Program-made: the position numbers and the translations under genes
Shown: positions 18,594 to 28,292 of the stretch, piece by piece
How positions within the stretch are numbered: position 1 is the first letter of the stretch
How the letters are laid out: every line of letters starts with the position of its first letter
Notes under the pieces: model-generated
What the model was told of the DNA's origin: nothing
The model's database searches: none
What the model saw: the letters and a program-made list of their open reading frames with translations, nothing else
From: Rhizobiaceae bacterium MnEN-MB40S
GTDB taxonomy: Bacteria > Pseudomonadota > Alphaproteobacteria > Rhizobiales > Rhizobiaceae
DNA: 64,000 bases
Direction of reading: 5' to 3'
NCBI GenBank assembly: GCA_024343425.1
Contig: BRLC01000003.1
Location: forward strand, 310,001-374,000

Positions 18594-18615
18594 CACATAA
18601 AGACTTCTTTATATG
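18594..18615. promoter_or_regulatory. Palindromic operator upstream of ahcY (SahR/SamR-like)
   Basis: Core ATAAAGA-CT-TCTTTAT at 18597-18612 is a perfect 7-bp inverted repeat; with one mismatch the arms extend to 10 bp (18594-18615). It sits 90 bp before the ahcY start. Comparative work on methionine metabolism describes ArsR-family SahR/SamR repressors with AT-rich palindromes before ahcY and metK in proteobacteria. Assignment to that family is inferred from position and shape. Confidence 0.6.
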
Positions 18616-18704
18616 CTGTTGCCCTTTGTCGCATTGCCTGTTAAACGGCGGCCAGACAAAGACAAACAAACGGGTTGCAGCCCGCATCCGCGCTGGAGAC
18701 AATC

Positions 18705-20105
18705 ATGAGCACTGAAAATGACTACGTCGTATTGGATATCGGCCTTGCCGATTTCGGTCGCAAGGAGATCGAGATAGCGGAAACCGAGATGCCCGGGCTG
18801 ATGGCGTGCCGGGAAGAATTCGGCGAGGCCAAGCCTCTGAAGGGCGCGCGGATCACCGGTTCGCTGCACATGACGATCCAGACAGCGGTTCTGATTGAAA
18901 CATTGAACGCGCTTGGCGCGGATGTGCGCTGGGCGTCCTGCAATATCTTCTCTACACAGGACCACGCCGCCGCCGCGATTGCGGCGACCGGCACGCCGGT
19001 GTTCGCGATCAAGGGCGAGACGCTGGAGGAATACTGGACCTACACGGACCAGATCTTCCAGTGGCCGGACGGCGAACCGTCGAACATGATCCTCGACGAT
19101 GGCGGCGACGCAACGATGTATATCCTGCTCGGCGCGCGCGCCGAGGCCGGCGAGGACGTGCTGTCTTCTCCGGGCAGCGAGGAAGAGGAAGTCCTGTTCG
19201 CGCAGATCAAGAAGCGGCTTGCGGCCTCGCCGGGCTTCTTCACCAGGCAACGCGACGCGATCCGCGGCGTGACCGAGGAAACAACGACCGGCGTAAACCG
19301 TCTGTACCAACTCCAGAAGCGGGGACTGTTGCCGTTTCCGGCGATCAACGTAAACGACTCGGTGACGAAGTCGAAATTCGACAACAAGTACGGCTGCCGT
19401 GAATCGCTGGTCGACGGGATCCGTCGCGGGACGGATGTCATGATGGCCGGCAAGGTGGCGGTCGTCTGCGGTTACGGCGACGTAGGCAAGGGTTCGGCGG
19501 CTTCGCTGCGCGGCGCAGGCGCCCGCGTGAAGGTGACCGAAATCGATCCGATCTGCGCGCTTCAGGCGGCGATGGACGGCTTCGAGGTTGTTCAGCTCGA
19601 GGATGTGGTCTCCACGGCCGACATTTTCGTGACCACGACGGGCAACAAGGACGTTATCCGGATCGAGCATATGCGCGAGATGAAGGACATGGCGATCGTC
19701 GGCAATATCGGCCACTTCGACAACGAGATCCAGGTTGAAGCCCTGCGCAACTACAAATGGACGAACGTAAAGCCGCAGGTTGACATGATCGAGTTTCCTG
19801 ACGCCAGCCGGATAATCCTGCTGTCGGAGGGACGTCTTCTGAACCTCGGCAATGCGACCGGTCATCCGTCCTTCGTCATGTCGGCGTCGTTCACCAACCA
19901 GGTTCTTGCGCAGATCGAGCTTTATGCGCGGGGCGACCAGTACGGCAATGAAGTCTACGTGCTTCCGAAGCATCTGGACGAGAAGGTGGCGAAGCTGCAC
20001 CTCGACAAGCTGGGCGCGCGGCTGAGCGAACTCTCCGACGAACAGGCCAGCTATATCGGCGTCGAGACAACCGGCCCATACAAGCCGGAACACTACAGAT
20101 ACTGA
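18705..20105 (+). CDS. ahcY: Adenosylhomocysteinase
   Basis: A 466-aa enzyme that hydrolyses S-adenosylhomocysteine to homocysteine and adenosine, recycling the product of SAM-dependent methylation; a cytosolic NAD-bound tetramer. It has [15 protein letters not shown], the [14 protein letters not shown] segment, NAD-binding [15 protein letters not shown] and the C-terminal [15 protein letters not shown] with K and Y residues for [12 protein letters not shown] is the usual end. ATG at 18705 follows GGAG by 7 nt. It has its own operator and a strong terminator. The nearby PmtA and other methyltransferases would produce its substrate. Confidence 0.98.
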   Translation: MSTENDYVVLDIGLADFGRKEIEIAETEMPGLMACREEFGEAKPLKGARITGSLHMTIQTAVLIETLNALGADVRWASCNIFSTQDHAAAAIAATGTPVFAIKGETLEEYWTYTDQIFQWPDGEPSNMILDDGGDATMYILLGARAEAGEDVLSSPGSEEEEVLFAQIKKRLAASPGFFTRQRDAIRGVTEETTTGVNRLYQLQKRGLLPFPAINVNDSVTKSKFDNKYGCRESLVDGIRRGTDVMMAGKVAVVCGYGDVGKGSAASLRGAGARVKVTEIDPICALQAAMDGFEVVQLEDVVSTADIFVTTTGNKDVIRIEHMREMKDMAIVGNIGHFDNEIQVEALRNYKWTNVKPQVDMIEFPDASRIILLSEGRLLNLGNATGHPSFVMSASFTNQVLAQIELYARGDQYGNEVYVLPKHLDEKVAKLHLDKLGARLSELSDEQASYIGVETTGPYKPEHYRY

Positions 20106-20136
20106 TTTTTCAGATTCTTCCCACAAGATATGGTAG

Positions 20137-20171
20137 GCGCGCCCTTGACAGAGGGCGCGCTTTCTTTTTTT
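20137..20171 (+). terminator. Intrinsic terminator after ahcY
   Basis: A perfect 9-bp stem GCGCGCCCT / AGGGCGCGC (20137-20145 and 20152-20160) with loop TGACAG is followed by TTTCTTTTTTT. It separates ahcY from divL. Confidence 0.9.
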
Positions 20172-20190
20172 ACCTGCGCGGCTTCACGCT

Positions 20191-20227
20191 GATTCGCCAA
20201 TAAGTTATTCTGAATCCACAATGATTC
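20191..20227. promoter_or_regulatory. Cluster of GANTC (CcrM) sites in the divL promoter region
   Basis: GATTC at 20191, GAATC at 20212 and GATTC at 20223, with a further GATTC at 20113, lie within the 195 bp before divL. GANTC is methylated by the cell-cycle methyltransferase CcrM in alphaproteobacteria, and clustered sites in promoters can tie expression to replication. Functional relevance here is inferred. Confidence 0.4.
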
Positions 20228-20300
20228 GTGGACCCGACGAGAACAAGACGGGCCGCGTTGCAGGGCTGTCTTGGCAGAATGCGGCAAAGAGGTACAAGAC

Positions 20301-22862
20301 ATGCCGGGCACGAACGTGTCTTCAAGGGCTGAGTCCAGTCGGACCAGCGCCGGCGGTAGATTCACAACGAGGTTTTCGGGGATCCGCTTCGGAACTCCGG
20401 TCCTGACGTTATTGGGCTGTGTTGTCATCACGGCCGCGACGGGACAATCCCTTGCGCAGGACTTGCGCGGGCTTGAGGCCGTCGAGACAGACGGCGGAAT
20501 GGGTCCTTTTTCCAGCTCTTTTGACCTTATTTATCTCTCGCTGGTCATCGGCGCGGTGTCCGCCGCAATGATATCAGCAATATGGATGATCCGGGAACGC
20601 GCGCGCACCGCGCAGAAGGCGGATGAGCTGCGTATCAGCCTGGCCCAGGCCCAGACCGACATATCGCGCTATGAAGCCCTGATTGCAGAGAATGATCGCT
20701 GCTACGTCATATGGGACGGCGATTTGCCGCCGCATGTTCTCGGCAGCCTTGCTCCACACATCAGCGCCCTGCGCTCCGACAGCGACCTGCTCGCCTTCGG
20801 CAAATGGCTGGAGCCCAAATCCGCAGCTGAAATGGACGAAGCGGTGGACAAGCTGCGCAGCCGCGCCAAGGTCTTCGAATGCTCCGTTGAAACCCGTGAC
20901 GGCGAAATGCTGGAAGTCCAGGGACGAACCCTCGGCGGTCGCGCCTTTATCCGTTTCTGCGTCCTGGCCGATCTGCAGGCGGAGCTGGCGGCGATGGAAT
21001 CCGAATGCAGCCGGCTGACGGCGCGCTCGGAGTCGCTGCAAGCTCTCATGGACAATCTCGAGACGCCCATTTGGCTGCGCGACAGCGACGACCGCATGGT
21101 CTGGGTCAACCAGGCTTACGCAGCGGCCGTTGAAGCGTCGGATTGCCGCGAGGCGATCGAAAAGGAAATCGAGTTGCTTGGAACGCAGGCGCGCCACAAG
21201 ATCGCGTCACATACGACGCCTGAGCGGCCTTTCGTGGGAAAAGTGTCGACCGTGGTCCGCGGCAACCGCACCTTCTTCGACATCACCGAAGCAAGAACTG
21301 CGTCCGGCGCGGCCGGCTACGCCGCCGACATCACCGAGACCGAAGCGGTACGCGACGAACTGAGACGAACTGTCGACAGTCACGCGGAGACGCTGAACCT
21401 CCTGACGACCCCGGTCGCCATGTTCGACGGTCATCAATGCCTGCAGTTCTACAATCAGGCCTTCCAGGTTCTCTGGGGGCTCGACACGCCGTTCCTGAAG
21501 AACCGCCCGACCAATTCCGAGCTTCTCGAAAAGCTGCGCACTGACGGCCGCCTGCCCGAACAGCCTTCCTGGCGTGACTGGAAGGAAGAAACGCTTTCCG
21601 TCTATAGATCCGTCGATCCGGAGCCGCGCCTGTGGCATCTCGCGGACGGACAGACGCTGAACGTCTTCGCCAATATTCATCCAGGCGGCGGCGTGACCTG
21701 GGTGTTCGAGAACCTGACCGAAAAATACGACCTGGAATCCCGTTACAACACACTGGTGAAAGTACAGGGCGAAACCATTGACCACCTTGCCGAAGGGGTG
21801 GCCGTATTCGGCGCGGATGGACGTCTGCGCCTTTCCAATCCGGCCTTCCGGGCGCTCTGGACAATTCCGGAAAAATCGGCGGCGGCAGGGGTGCATGTCC
21901 GGGAAATCGCCGGCCTCTGCAAGCCTTCCCACGACGGCCCGGACGGCTGGCCCTTCTTTACCTCTGTCATCACCGGATACGACGAAGAGCGTCGAACGCA
22001 CCAGGGGCGCTTGACGCTGAACAGCGGACTCATTCTGGACTATGCTGTCGTGCCGCTACCGGACGCGCAAATCATGCTCGCCTTCCTCAACGTCACCGAC
22101 AACGCGATGGTCGAAAAGGCTCTGACGGAGAAAAACGACGCGCTTCGCAAGGCCGATGCGCTCAAAAACGACTTCGTGCAGCACGTCTCGTATGAACTCC
22201 GCTCACCGCTCACCAACATTATCGGCTTCACCGATCTTCTGAAGACGCCGCAGGTCGGCGATCTCAATGAACGGCAGGCCGAATATGTCGAACATATCTC
22301 CACCTCGTCCTCTCTGCTCCTGACCATCGTCAACGACATTCTCGACCTTGCGACTGTCGACGCCGGAATCATGGAGCTGAATATGACGAGCGTCGACGTC
22401 ATCCAGCTTGCGGAAGAGGCCGGCGAACTGTTCACAAGCCGGCTCAAGGAAGACAATATCTCCCTGCGCATCAATGCGCCCAACACCATTGGCCGCATTA
22501 TCGCCGACGAACAGCGCCTGAAGCAGATCCTGCTCAAGCTGCTTGGCAACGCCGCCAATCATGCGCCCGCCGGCAGCGAAATCGACCTTTCCTGCGCGCG
22601 TGAGGGCGAGGATATCGTTTTCGCCGTATCGGACACCGGCGCCGGCATTCCGGACGACGTGTTGCAGACGATCTTCAAGCGCTTTGAATCGCATGCGCCC
22701 AACGGCCGGCGAAGCGGCGCGGGCCTTGGTCTCTCCATCGTCGACAGCTTCGTCAGGCTGCACAATGGCAGGGTCGACGTGAGAACGTCGCAGGGCAAGG
22801 GCACGACCGTGATCTGCCGCCTGCCGGCGAACGCCGAGATCCAGGCGGACGCCGCGGAATAG
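20301..22862 (+). CDS. divL: DivL, tyrosine-type pseudo-histidine kinase of the CtrA pathway
   Basis: An 853-aa inner-membrane sensor kinase. Two hydrophobic segments (residues ~31-54 and ~74-97) precede several PAS-like domains (about 110-600), then a dimerisation/H-box domain and HATPase_c (GNAANHAPAG, DTGAGIPDD, GAGLGLSIVDS). In the H-box the usual His is Tyr631 (HVSYELRSPL, codon 22191-22193), the hallmark of Caulobacter DivL, which modulates CckA and thus CtrA instead of acting as a normal kinase. ATG at 20301 follows GAGG by 8 nt. The position downstream of ahcY and upstream of tsaE matches rhizobial divL. Confidence 0.9.
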   Translation: MPGTNVSSRAESSRTSAGGRFTTRFSGIRFGTPVLTLLGCVVITAATGQSLAQDLRGLEAVETDGGMGPFSSSFDLIYLSLVIGAVSAAMISAIWMIRERARTAQKADELRISLAQAQTDISRYEALIAENDRCYVIWDGDLPPHVLGSLAPHISALRSDSDLLAFGKWLEPKSAAEMDEAVDKLRSRAKVFECSVETRDGEMLEVQGRTLGGRAFIRFCVLADLQAELAAMESECSRLTARSESLQALMDNLETPIWLRDSDDRMVWVNQAYAAAVEASDCREAIEKEIELLGTQARHKIASHTTPERPFVGKVSTVVRGNRTFFDITEARTASGAAGYAADITETEAVRDELRRTVDSHAETLNLLTTPVAMFDGHQCLQFYNQAFQVLWGLDTPFLKNRPTNSELLEKLRTDGRLPEQPSWRDWKEETLSVYRSVDPEPRLWHLADGQTLNVFANIHPGGGVTWVFENLTEKYDLESRYNTLVKVQGETIDHLAEGVAVFGADGRLRLSNPAFRALWTIPEKSAAAGVHVREIAGLCKPSHDGPDGWPFFTSVITGYDEERRTHQGRLTLNSGLILDYAVVPLPDAQIMLAFLNVTDNAMVEKALTEKNDALRKADALKNDFVQHVSYELRSPLTNIIGFTDLLKTPQVGDLNERQAEYVEHISTSSSLLLTIVNDILDLATVDAGIMELNMTSVDVIQLAEEAGELFTSRLKEDNISLRINAPNTIGRIIADEQRLKQILLKLLGNAANHAPAGSEIDLSCAREGEDIVFAVSDTGAGIPDDVLQTIFKRFESHAPNGRRSGAGLGLSIVDSFVRLHNGRVDVRTSQGKGTTVICRLPANAEIQADAAE

Positions 22863-22904
22863 GCGTTCTTGCCAAACGGGACCGATATCGACTATCGCCA
22901 AGCG

Positions 22905-24410
22905 ATGACCATCCGGACCAAAACCCTTTTGCTGGAGAATGAAGCTGCGACCGTGCAACTCGGCCAGGACCTCGCCCTGGCCGTTGCGGTCGGTGACTGC
23001 ATCGCCCTTTCCGGCGATCTCGGCGCGGGAAAATCGACGCTGGCGCGCGCGCTCATCCGGGCGATCGCGGATGACGAGGAGCTGGAAGCGCCGAGCCCCA
23101 CCTTCACGCTCGTCCAGGCTTATGAATTGCGCCTGTCGGTCGCCCATATGGACCTCTACCGGATCTCCCACCCGCAGGAGATCGATGAACTCGGTCTTGA
23201 CGACGCGCTCGCGACCGGCGTCGCCCTGATAGAGTGGCCTGAAAGGGCGGAAGGGGAACTGCCTGACGAGACAATCCTGATCGCGTTCGGGGAATCCGGC
23301 GCCGGACGATCCGTCACGATCTCCGGCCCTCCGGATCCCATGGCCCGCATCGCGCGAACGCTTCAGATCAGGGCCTTTCTGGACACTTATCGGCCGGGCG
23401 CCCAAAGACGATACTTCCAGGGCGACGCCTCGACACGGCGGTTCGAACTGATACGCTGCGACAACGGCGTAGAGCTGTTCCTGATGGATTCGCCTCAAAA
23501 GCCCGCTGGTCCGGTCGTGCGCGACGGCAAGCCGTACACGGCCATCGCCCATACGGCGCTGACGATTACGCCTTTCGTCGCGATCGCGGAATTCCTGCGC
23601 GCTTCCGGCTTTCGGGTTCCGGAGATCATCGCCCGTTCGCTGGATGACGGAATTCTGCTCGTCAGCGATCTCGGACGGACCGGGATGCTCGACGCGCAAG
23701 GCCGACCGATCGAAGAACGGCTGTCGGTGGCGATCGACTGTCTGGTCAAGTTGCACCGAACGAGGATCCCGCCCGCCATCCCGGTTCCCGGCGCGGCGGA
23801 ATACACGATACCACCCTATGACGCCGACGCCATGATGATAGAGGTCGAGCTCTATCTCGACTGGTATCTGCCTCATTTCGCGGGCGAGACGGTTACAGCG
23901 ACAGAACGGGAACGCTATATCGCCGCCTGGCGCGCCGTCATCGACAAGCTGCAGGGCGCCGAACAAAGCCTGGTCCTGCGCGATTTCCACTCCCCCAACC
24001 TGCTCTGGAACGCTTCCGGAGAGGGAACCGACCGGATCGGCATCGTCGACTTTCAGGATGCGCTGGCCGGTCCGGCCGCCTACGATGTCGCGTCGCTCGT
24101 TCACGATGCGCGGGTGACGGTCGATACGGGCCTCGCCGGGCGGCTGGCAGCGCGCTATCTTGATGCGCGCAACAATGACGAGAGTTTCGACAGGGAGGAC
24201 TTTCTGGAGGCTCTCGCCATCACCCAGGCGCAGCGGGCGACCAAGATCCTCGGTCTTTTTGTGCGCCTGAAGGAGCGCGACGGCAAACCCGGATATATCG
24301 CGCATCTGCCGCGCATCCGCGCCTATCTGGCCGAGGCTCTGCGACACCCGTCGCTAAATTCCTTGCATGAACACTATTATCGGGCTGGAATCGGCCGAGA
24401 CGAATCATAG
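22905..24410 (+). CDS. tsaE: TsaE - AmgK fusion: tRNA t6A ATPase plus cell-wall amino-sugar kinase
   Basis: 501 aa with two domains. Residues ~1-150 are TsaE, the P-loop ATPase of tRNA t6A37 synthesis: GDLGAGKSTLARALI Walker A, SPTFTLVQAYE, HMDLYRI and IEWPER. Residues ~165-500 are an aminoglycoside-phosphotransferase-fold kinase of the AmgK type (anomeric MurNAc/GlcNAc kinase): VLRDFHSPNLLW catalytic loop and IVDFQDALAGPAAYD metal motif. The adjacent gene is MurU-like, completing the AmgK-MurU peptidoglycan recycling step. This fusion is seen in other Rhizobiales. Start uncertain: ATG at 22905, or TTG at 22869 nearer divL. Confidence 0.93.
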   Translation: MTIRTKTLLLENEAATVQLGQDLALAVAVGDCIALSGDLGAGKSTLARALIRAIADDEELEAPSPTFTLVQAYELRLSVAHMDLYRISHPQEIDELGLDDALATGVALIEWPERAEGELPDETILIAFGESGAGRSVTISGPPDPMARIARTLQIRAFLDTYRPGAQRRYFQGDASTRRFELIRCDNGVELFLMDSPQKPAGPVVRDGKPYTAIAHTALTITPFVAIAEFLRASGFRVPEIIARSLDDGILLVSDLGRTGMLDAQGRPIEERLSVAIDCLVKLHRTRIPPAIPVPGAAEYTIPPYDADAMMIEVELYLDWYLPHFAGETVTATERERYIAAWRAVIDKLQGAEQSLVLRDFHSPNLLWNASGEGTDRIGIVDFQDALAGPAAYDVASLVHDARVTVDTGLAGRLAARYLDARNNDESFDREDFLEALAITQAQRATKILGLFVRLKERDGKPGYIAHLPRIRAYLAEALRHPSLNSLHEHYYRAGIGRDES

Positions 24411-24435
24411 CGGACCATCCGCCGGGGAACGCATC

Positions 24436-25164
24436 ATGCCCAAAACAGCCATGATCCTGGCAGCAGGTCTTGGAACCCGCATGCGACCGATCACCGACAC
24501 GCTGCCGAAACCGCTGGTCGCGATCGCGGGACGGACCCTGATCGACCACGCCATCGACAATCTCGTGGCCGCAGGCGTCACGCGGGCCGTGGTAAACGTC
24601 CATTATCGCGGTGTTCAGTTGCGCGAGCACCTGCAGACAGTCGACCGTATCGAGATCGAGATTTCCGACGAAACCGAGAGGCTGCTCGATTCCGGCGGCG
24701 GCGTCGTCAGGGCCTTGCCGCTGCTTGGCGCCGACCCCTTCGCGATCGTCAACGCCGACACGTTCTGGCTGGAAGCCCCGGGCGGCGACGTCTCCAGCCT
24801 GCAGGCGATGGCCGACGCCTGGGACGGGGACCTGATGGACATGCTGCTGATGACGGCCCGCCTCGACCAGTGCACGGGATATGAAGGAAAGGGCGATTTC
24901 CTGGTCGATGCGGACGGCCGGTTGCGCCGTTACGACCGCGTGTCCGCCGATCCGGTGGTCTATCCGGGCGCGGCGATCATCCATCCGCGCATATTCGAGG
25001 GCGCGCCAAACGAGCCCTTTTCTCTCAATTGGTGCTTCGACAAGGCGATCGCCTCCGGCCGTCTGTTCGGTTTCGCCATGAGCGGACATATCCTGACCAT
25101 CGGCACGCCCGAAGCGATCGGCGAAGCCGAAGCGGTGATGGCCCGGTTTGGCGCAAACCCATGA
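24436..25164 (+). CDS. murU: MurNAc-1-phosphate uridylyltransferase-like nucleotidyltransferase
   Basis: 242 aa. It has the nucleotidyltransferase signature MILAAGLGTRMRPITDTLPKPLV (shown in part: AAGLGTRMRP), an ETERLLDSGGGVVRALP segment and NADTFW for metal binding. It follows the AmgK domain by 25 bp, so the expected reaction is UTP + MurNAc-alpha-1-P to UDP-MurNAc in wall recycling. ATG at 24436 lies after GGGGA by 7 nt; the open frame extends upstream into the previous gene. Its TGA overlaps the addB ATG (ATGA). Substrate inferred from context. Confidence 0.9.
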   Translation: MPKTAMILAAGLGTRMRPITDTLPKPLVAIAGRTLIDHAIDNLVAAGVTRAVVNVHYRGVQLREHLQTVDRIEIEISDETERLLDSGGGVVRALPLLGADPFAIVNADTFWLEAPGGDVSSLQAMADAWDGDLMDMLLMTARLDQCTGYEGKGDFLVDADGRLRRYDRVSADPVVYPGAAIIHPRIFEGAPNEPFSLNWCFDKAIASGRLFGFAMSGHILTIGTPEAIGEAEAVMARFGANP

Positions 25165-28100
25165 CGCGCAAAAATCTGTTCACGATCCCGCCCGGCGCGC
25201 CATTTCTCAAGGTGCTGGCCGAGCGTCTGTGCGACGGAACGCTGGTAAAGGAATTCCGCCATCGCGCCGACGACCCGTTGTCGTTGGCTTCCGCTGTGAT
25301 CTATGTTCCAACACGCCGGGCGGCGCGCGCGCTGCGATCCGAGTTCGTCGATCTGCTGCCGGCGCCAAGCGCCATATTGCCCGTCATCCGGCCGCTTGGA
25401 GACTATGACGAGGACGCAGGCTTTTTCGACGAGACGATTGCGCAGGAAGACCTTGCGCCGCCCGTCGGCCAGACCGAAAGGCTGCTCGAACTCGCCAATC
25501 TGATCCTCGCCTGGAAACGCAGACTGCCAAAAGCCGTCGCCGACGTGCATGGCGATCATCCGCTGCTCGCGCCGGCGAACCCCGCGGACGCGGTGTGGCT
25601 GGCCAGAAGCCTCGCCGACCTGCTTGATTCCATGGAAACCGAGGAACGGCCCTGGTCGGCGCTTTCCGATATCAGCAGCGAGGATCATGCGCGCTGGTGG
25701 CAATTGTCGCTGGAATTCCTCAAGATCGCCTCGGTCTTCTGGCCGCAGAGGCTGGTCGAACTGGACAGATCGAGCGCGGCGGCGCATCGCAATGTCGTCC
25801 TGCGCGCGGAGGCCGAACGCCTGAAGAGCGCTCCGCCCGACGGGCCTGTCATCATCGCCGGGTCAACGGGATCAATCCCCGCGACGGCCGAACTGATGCG
25901 AACCGTGGCCGGCCTGGAGCGTGGCGCCGTGGTGTTGCCGGGCCTCGATTTCAACATCGGCGAAGCGACATGGCCGCTCGTCGGCGGCGCGCCTCGGGAG
26001 GGGTTTTTCGACCCGGCGGTCTGCGCTCACCCGCAATATGGCCTCTTCGCCCTGCTCGCAAAACTCGAAGCCGGCCGCGATGAGGTAATAAACCTCGCAG
26101 TACCGGATGCGGATATGGCCTTGCGCAACCGGATCGTGTCGACTGCGCTGTTGCCTGCGGAAGCCACGCAAAGCTGGATTGAAAGCGATCTGACCCCGTC
26201 GGAAATCACCGGAGCCTGCAGGCGCATTGACCTGATCGAAGCGGCGAACGAACGCGAAGAGGCCCTGGCGATTGCAACAGCCATGCGCCTTTCGGCGGAG
26301 CCGGAAGCAGCAAGCCAGCCGCGCAGTGTGGCGCTGGTGACGCCGGACCGCAAACTGGCGCGCCGGGTATCCGCAGAACTGAGGCGCTTCGGGATCGACG
26401 CCGACGATTCCGGCGGACAGTCGCTTGCCCTCACTCCGCCGGGCGCGATCTGCCAGCTCATCCTCGCCGCCTGCTGCCGGCCGCAGGATCCGGTGGCGCT
26501 TCTGTCGCTGCTGAAACATCCGCTTGCCCGCTTTGGCGGCACAGCGGCCGACGCGCGCCAAAACGCCCGCCTCTTCGAGCGGATCGTGCTTCGAGACGCC
26601 AGATTTCCGGTTGAAACCGCTTCGATCGTCGCGGCGTTCGATCTCCGCCTTGCGGAACGCCAGGCGGAGGCGCGTCATGCGCCTTTCTGGTGGCGACGCC
26701 TGACTGACGCCGATATTCAGCGCTGCCGGACCTTCGCCGAAACCGTGGAAACCGCCCTCGCGCCCCTGACAGGCGTAAAGGCTGCGCTGCCAGTCGCCGA
26801 ATGGATCGGCAGGACGATCGAGGTGCTGGAGGCGGTAGCGGCGGACGATCGCGGCGACCTTTCGGACTTGTGGGCGGGGGAAGCCGGAGAACAATTATAC
26901 CGCCTGCTGGCGGAAATGCTGGAGGATCGCTCCGGCCTTGCCTGCAGCGCCCTCGAATGGGCGGGCATGACGCCGGCGCTGCTGGCCGGCGAGATGGTCA
27001 AACCGCGCGCAGGAAGCCATCCCCATGTGTTCATCTGGGGTTCTCTCGAGGCGCGTCTGCAGCCGGTCGACACGTTGATCATGGCCGGCCTCAACGAGGG
27101 AACCTGGCCCGGTCAGACCTCGACCGATCCGTTCCTCTCCCGCAGCATGATGACGGAGATCGGTCTTGAACCGCCGGAAAGGCGGATCGGACTTGCCGCC
27201 CATGACTTCCAGATGAATCTCGGCGCGCCCCACGTCATCCTCTCGCGCTCCGCGCGGTCCGCGAATGCGCCAACGGTGCCCTCCCGCTGGCTGCAGCGGC
27301 TTCTCGCGATCGTCGGCGACGACGCGGCGGCGGCCATGCGCGCGCGCGGCAGCCGTTTCGTGCAATGGGCGAGCGACCTCGACCTTGCCGACGACATGCC
27401 GCTCGCCGCCCGGCCGGCCCCGAAACCACCGGCGGAGCTGCAGCCGAAACGCTACTCCTTCAGCGAAGTTCAGAAATTGCGGCGCGACCCCTATACGATC
27501 TACGCCAGGCGCGTATTGCGGCTCGACCCGCCAGAAGAGCTCGGCCTGGAGCCCGGACCTGCGGAGCGCGGCACCCTGTATCACGGCATCGCCGAGCAAT
27601 TCGCCGCCGTGGCCGCGCAGGACGACGCCGAGGACCGTTTGCGCGACATCTGGCGACAGGCCTTCGAGAAAGCCGGCCTGCCCGCGCATATCGAAATCAT
27701 CTGGCAGACGGAGTTCGAACGGATCGCCGGACCGCTGATCGAATGGGAACGCAGCCGCGCCGCTACGATCGCGAAACGCCATACCGAAATTCGCGCGGCC
27801 TACGACATAGACCAATGTGGCGTCCTGCTAACGGGGATCGCCGACCGGATCGACATCGCACATGACGGAACGGTCGAGATCATCGATTTCAAGACCGGCG
27901 GTTCGCCGAGCCGGAAAGTCGCCTGGACCCTGCTCGACCCGCAATTGCCGCTGGAGGGCGCGGCCCTCATGGCCGGCGCCTTTACCGGAGTCGATCCTCT
28001 CGATCCCGAGCATCTGATCTATGTGCGGCTCCGTCCCGACGACAATTTCAAGGCGGAAATCGTAGACGGTTCGATCCGCGGATATCCGGATGCGAAGTCG

Positions 28101-28292
28101 GCGACGGATCTTGCAACGGAAGCGCTCGCCCGTTTCACCGACCTGATCAATGCGCTGGCGCGTGGCGAACTCGGCTTCGCCTCGCAGGTCATACCCGACG
28201 CGGCCGCCCAGTATGGCCATGAATACGACCATCTCGCCCGTGTTCAGGAATGGTCTGTCCTCGAAGACAGCCCGAACGGGGATGGCGAATAG
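25161..28292 (+). CDS. addB: AddB subunit of the AddAB helicase-nuclease
   Basis: A 1043-aa protein of the alphaproteobacterial AddB type. The N-terminus is helicase-like but lacks a clear Walker A motif, as expected of this subgroup. The C-terminal RecB-family nuclease domain shows GTLYHGIAEQFAAVA and the catalytic EIIDFKTGGSPSRKVAW (Asp and Lys, around nt 27880). It works with AddA to resect double-strand breaks for RecA loading. Its start overlaps the murU stop (ATGA) and its stop overlaps the addA start. Confidence 0.95.
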   Translation: MTRKNLFTIPPGAPFLKVLAERLCDGTLVKEFRHRADDPLSLASAVIYVPTRRAARALRSEFVDLLPAPSAILPVIRPLGDYDEDAGFFDETIAQEDLAPPVGQTERLLELANLILAWKRRLPKAVADVHGDHPLLAPANPADAVWLARSLADLLDSMETEERPWSALSDISSEDHARWWQLSLEFLKIASVFWPQRLVELDRSSAAAHRNVVLRAEAERLKSAPPDGPVIIAGSTGSIPATAELMRTVAGLERGAVVLPGLDFNIGEATWPLVGGAPREGFFDPAVCAHPQYGLFALLAKLEAGRDEVINLAVPDADMALRNRIVSTALLPAEATQSWIESDLTPSEITGACRRIDLIEAANEREEALAIATAMRLSAEPEAASQPRSVALVTPDRKLARRVSAELRRFGIDADDSGGQSLALTPPGAICQLILAACCRPQDPVALLSLLKHPLARFGGTAADARQNARLFERIVLRDARFPVETASIVAAFDLRLAERQAEARHAPFWWRRLTDADIQRCRTFAETVETALAPLTGVKAALPVAEWIGRTIEVLEAVAADDRGDLSDLWAGEAGEQLYRLLAEMLEDRSGLACSALEWAGMTPALLAGEMVKPRAGSHPHVFIWGSLEARLQPVDTLIMAGLNEGTWPGQTSTDPFLSRSMMTEIGLEPPERRIGLAAHDFQMNLGAPHVILSRSARSANAPTVPSRWLQRLLAIVGDDAAAAMRARGSRFVQWASDLDLADDMPLAARPAPKPPAELQPKRYSFSEVQKLRRDPYTIYARRVLRLDPPEELGLEPGPAERGTLYHGIAEQFAAVAAQDDAEDRLRDIWRQAFEKAGLPAHIEIIWQTEFERIAGPLIEWERSRAATIAKRHTEIRAAYDIDQCGVLLTGIADRIDIAHDGTVEIIDFKTGGSPSRKVAWTLLDPQLPLEGAALMAGAFTGVDPLDPEHLIYVRLRPDDNFKAEIVDGSIRGYPDAKSATDLATEALARFTDLINALARGELGFASQVIPDAAAQYGHEYDHLARVQEWSVLEDSPNGDGE

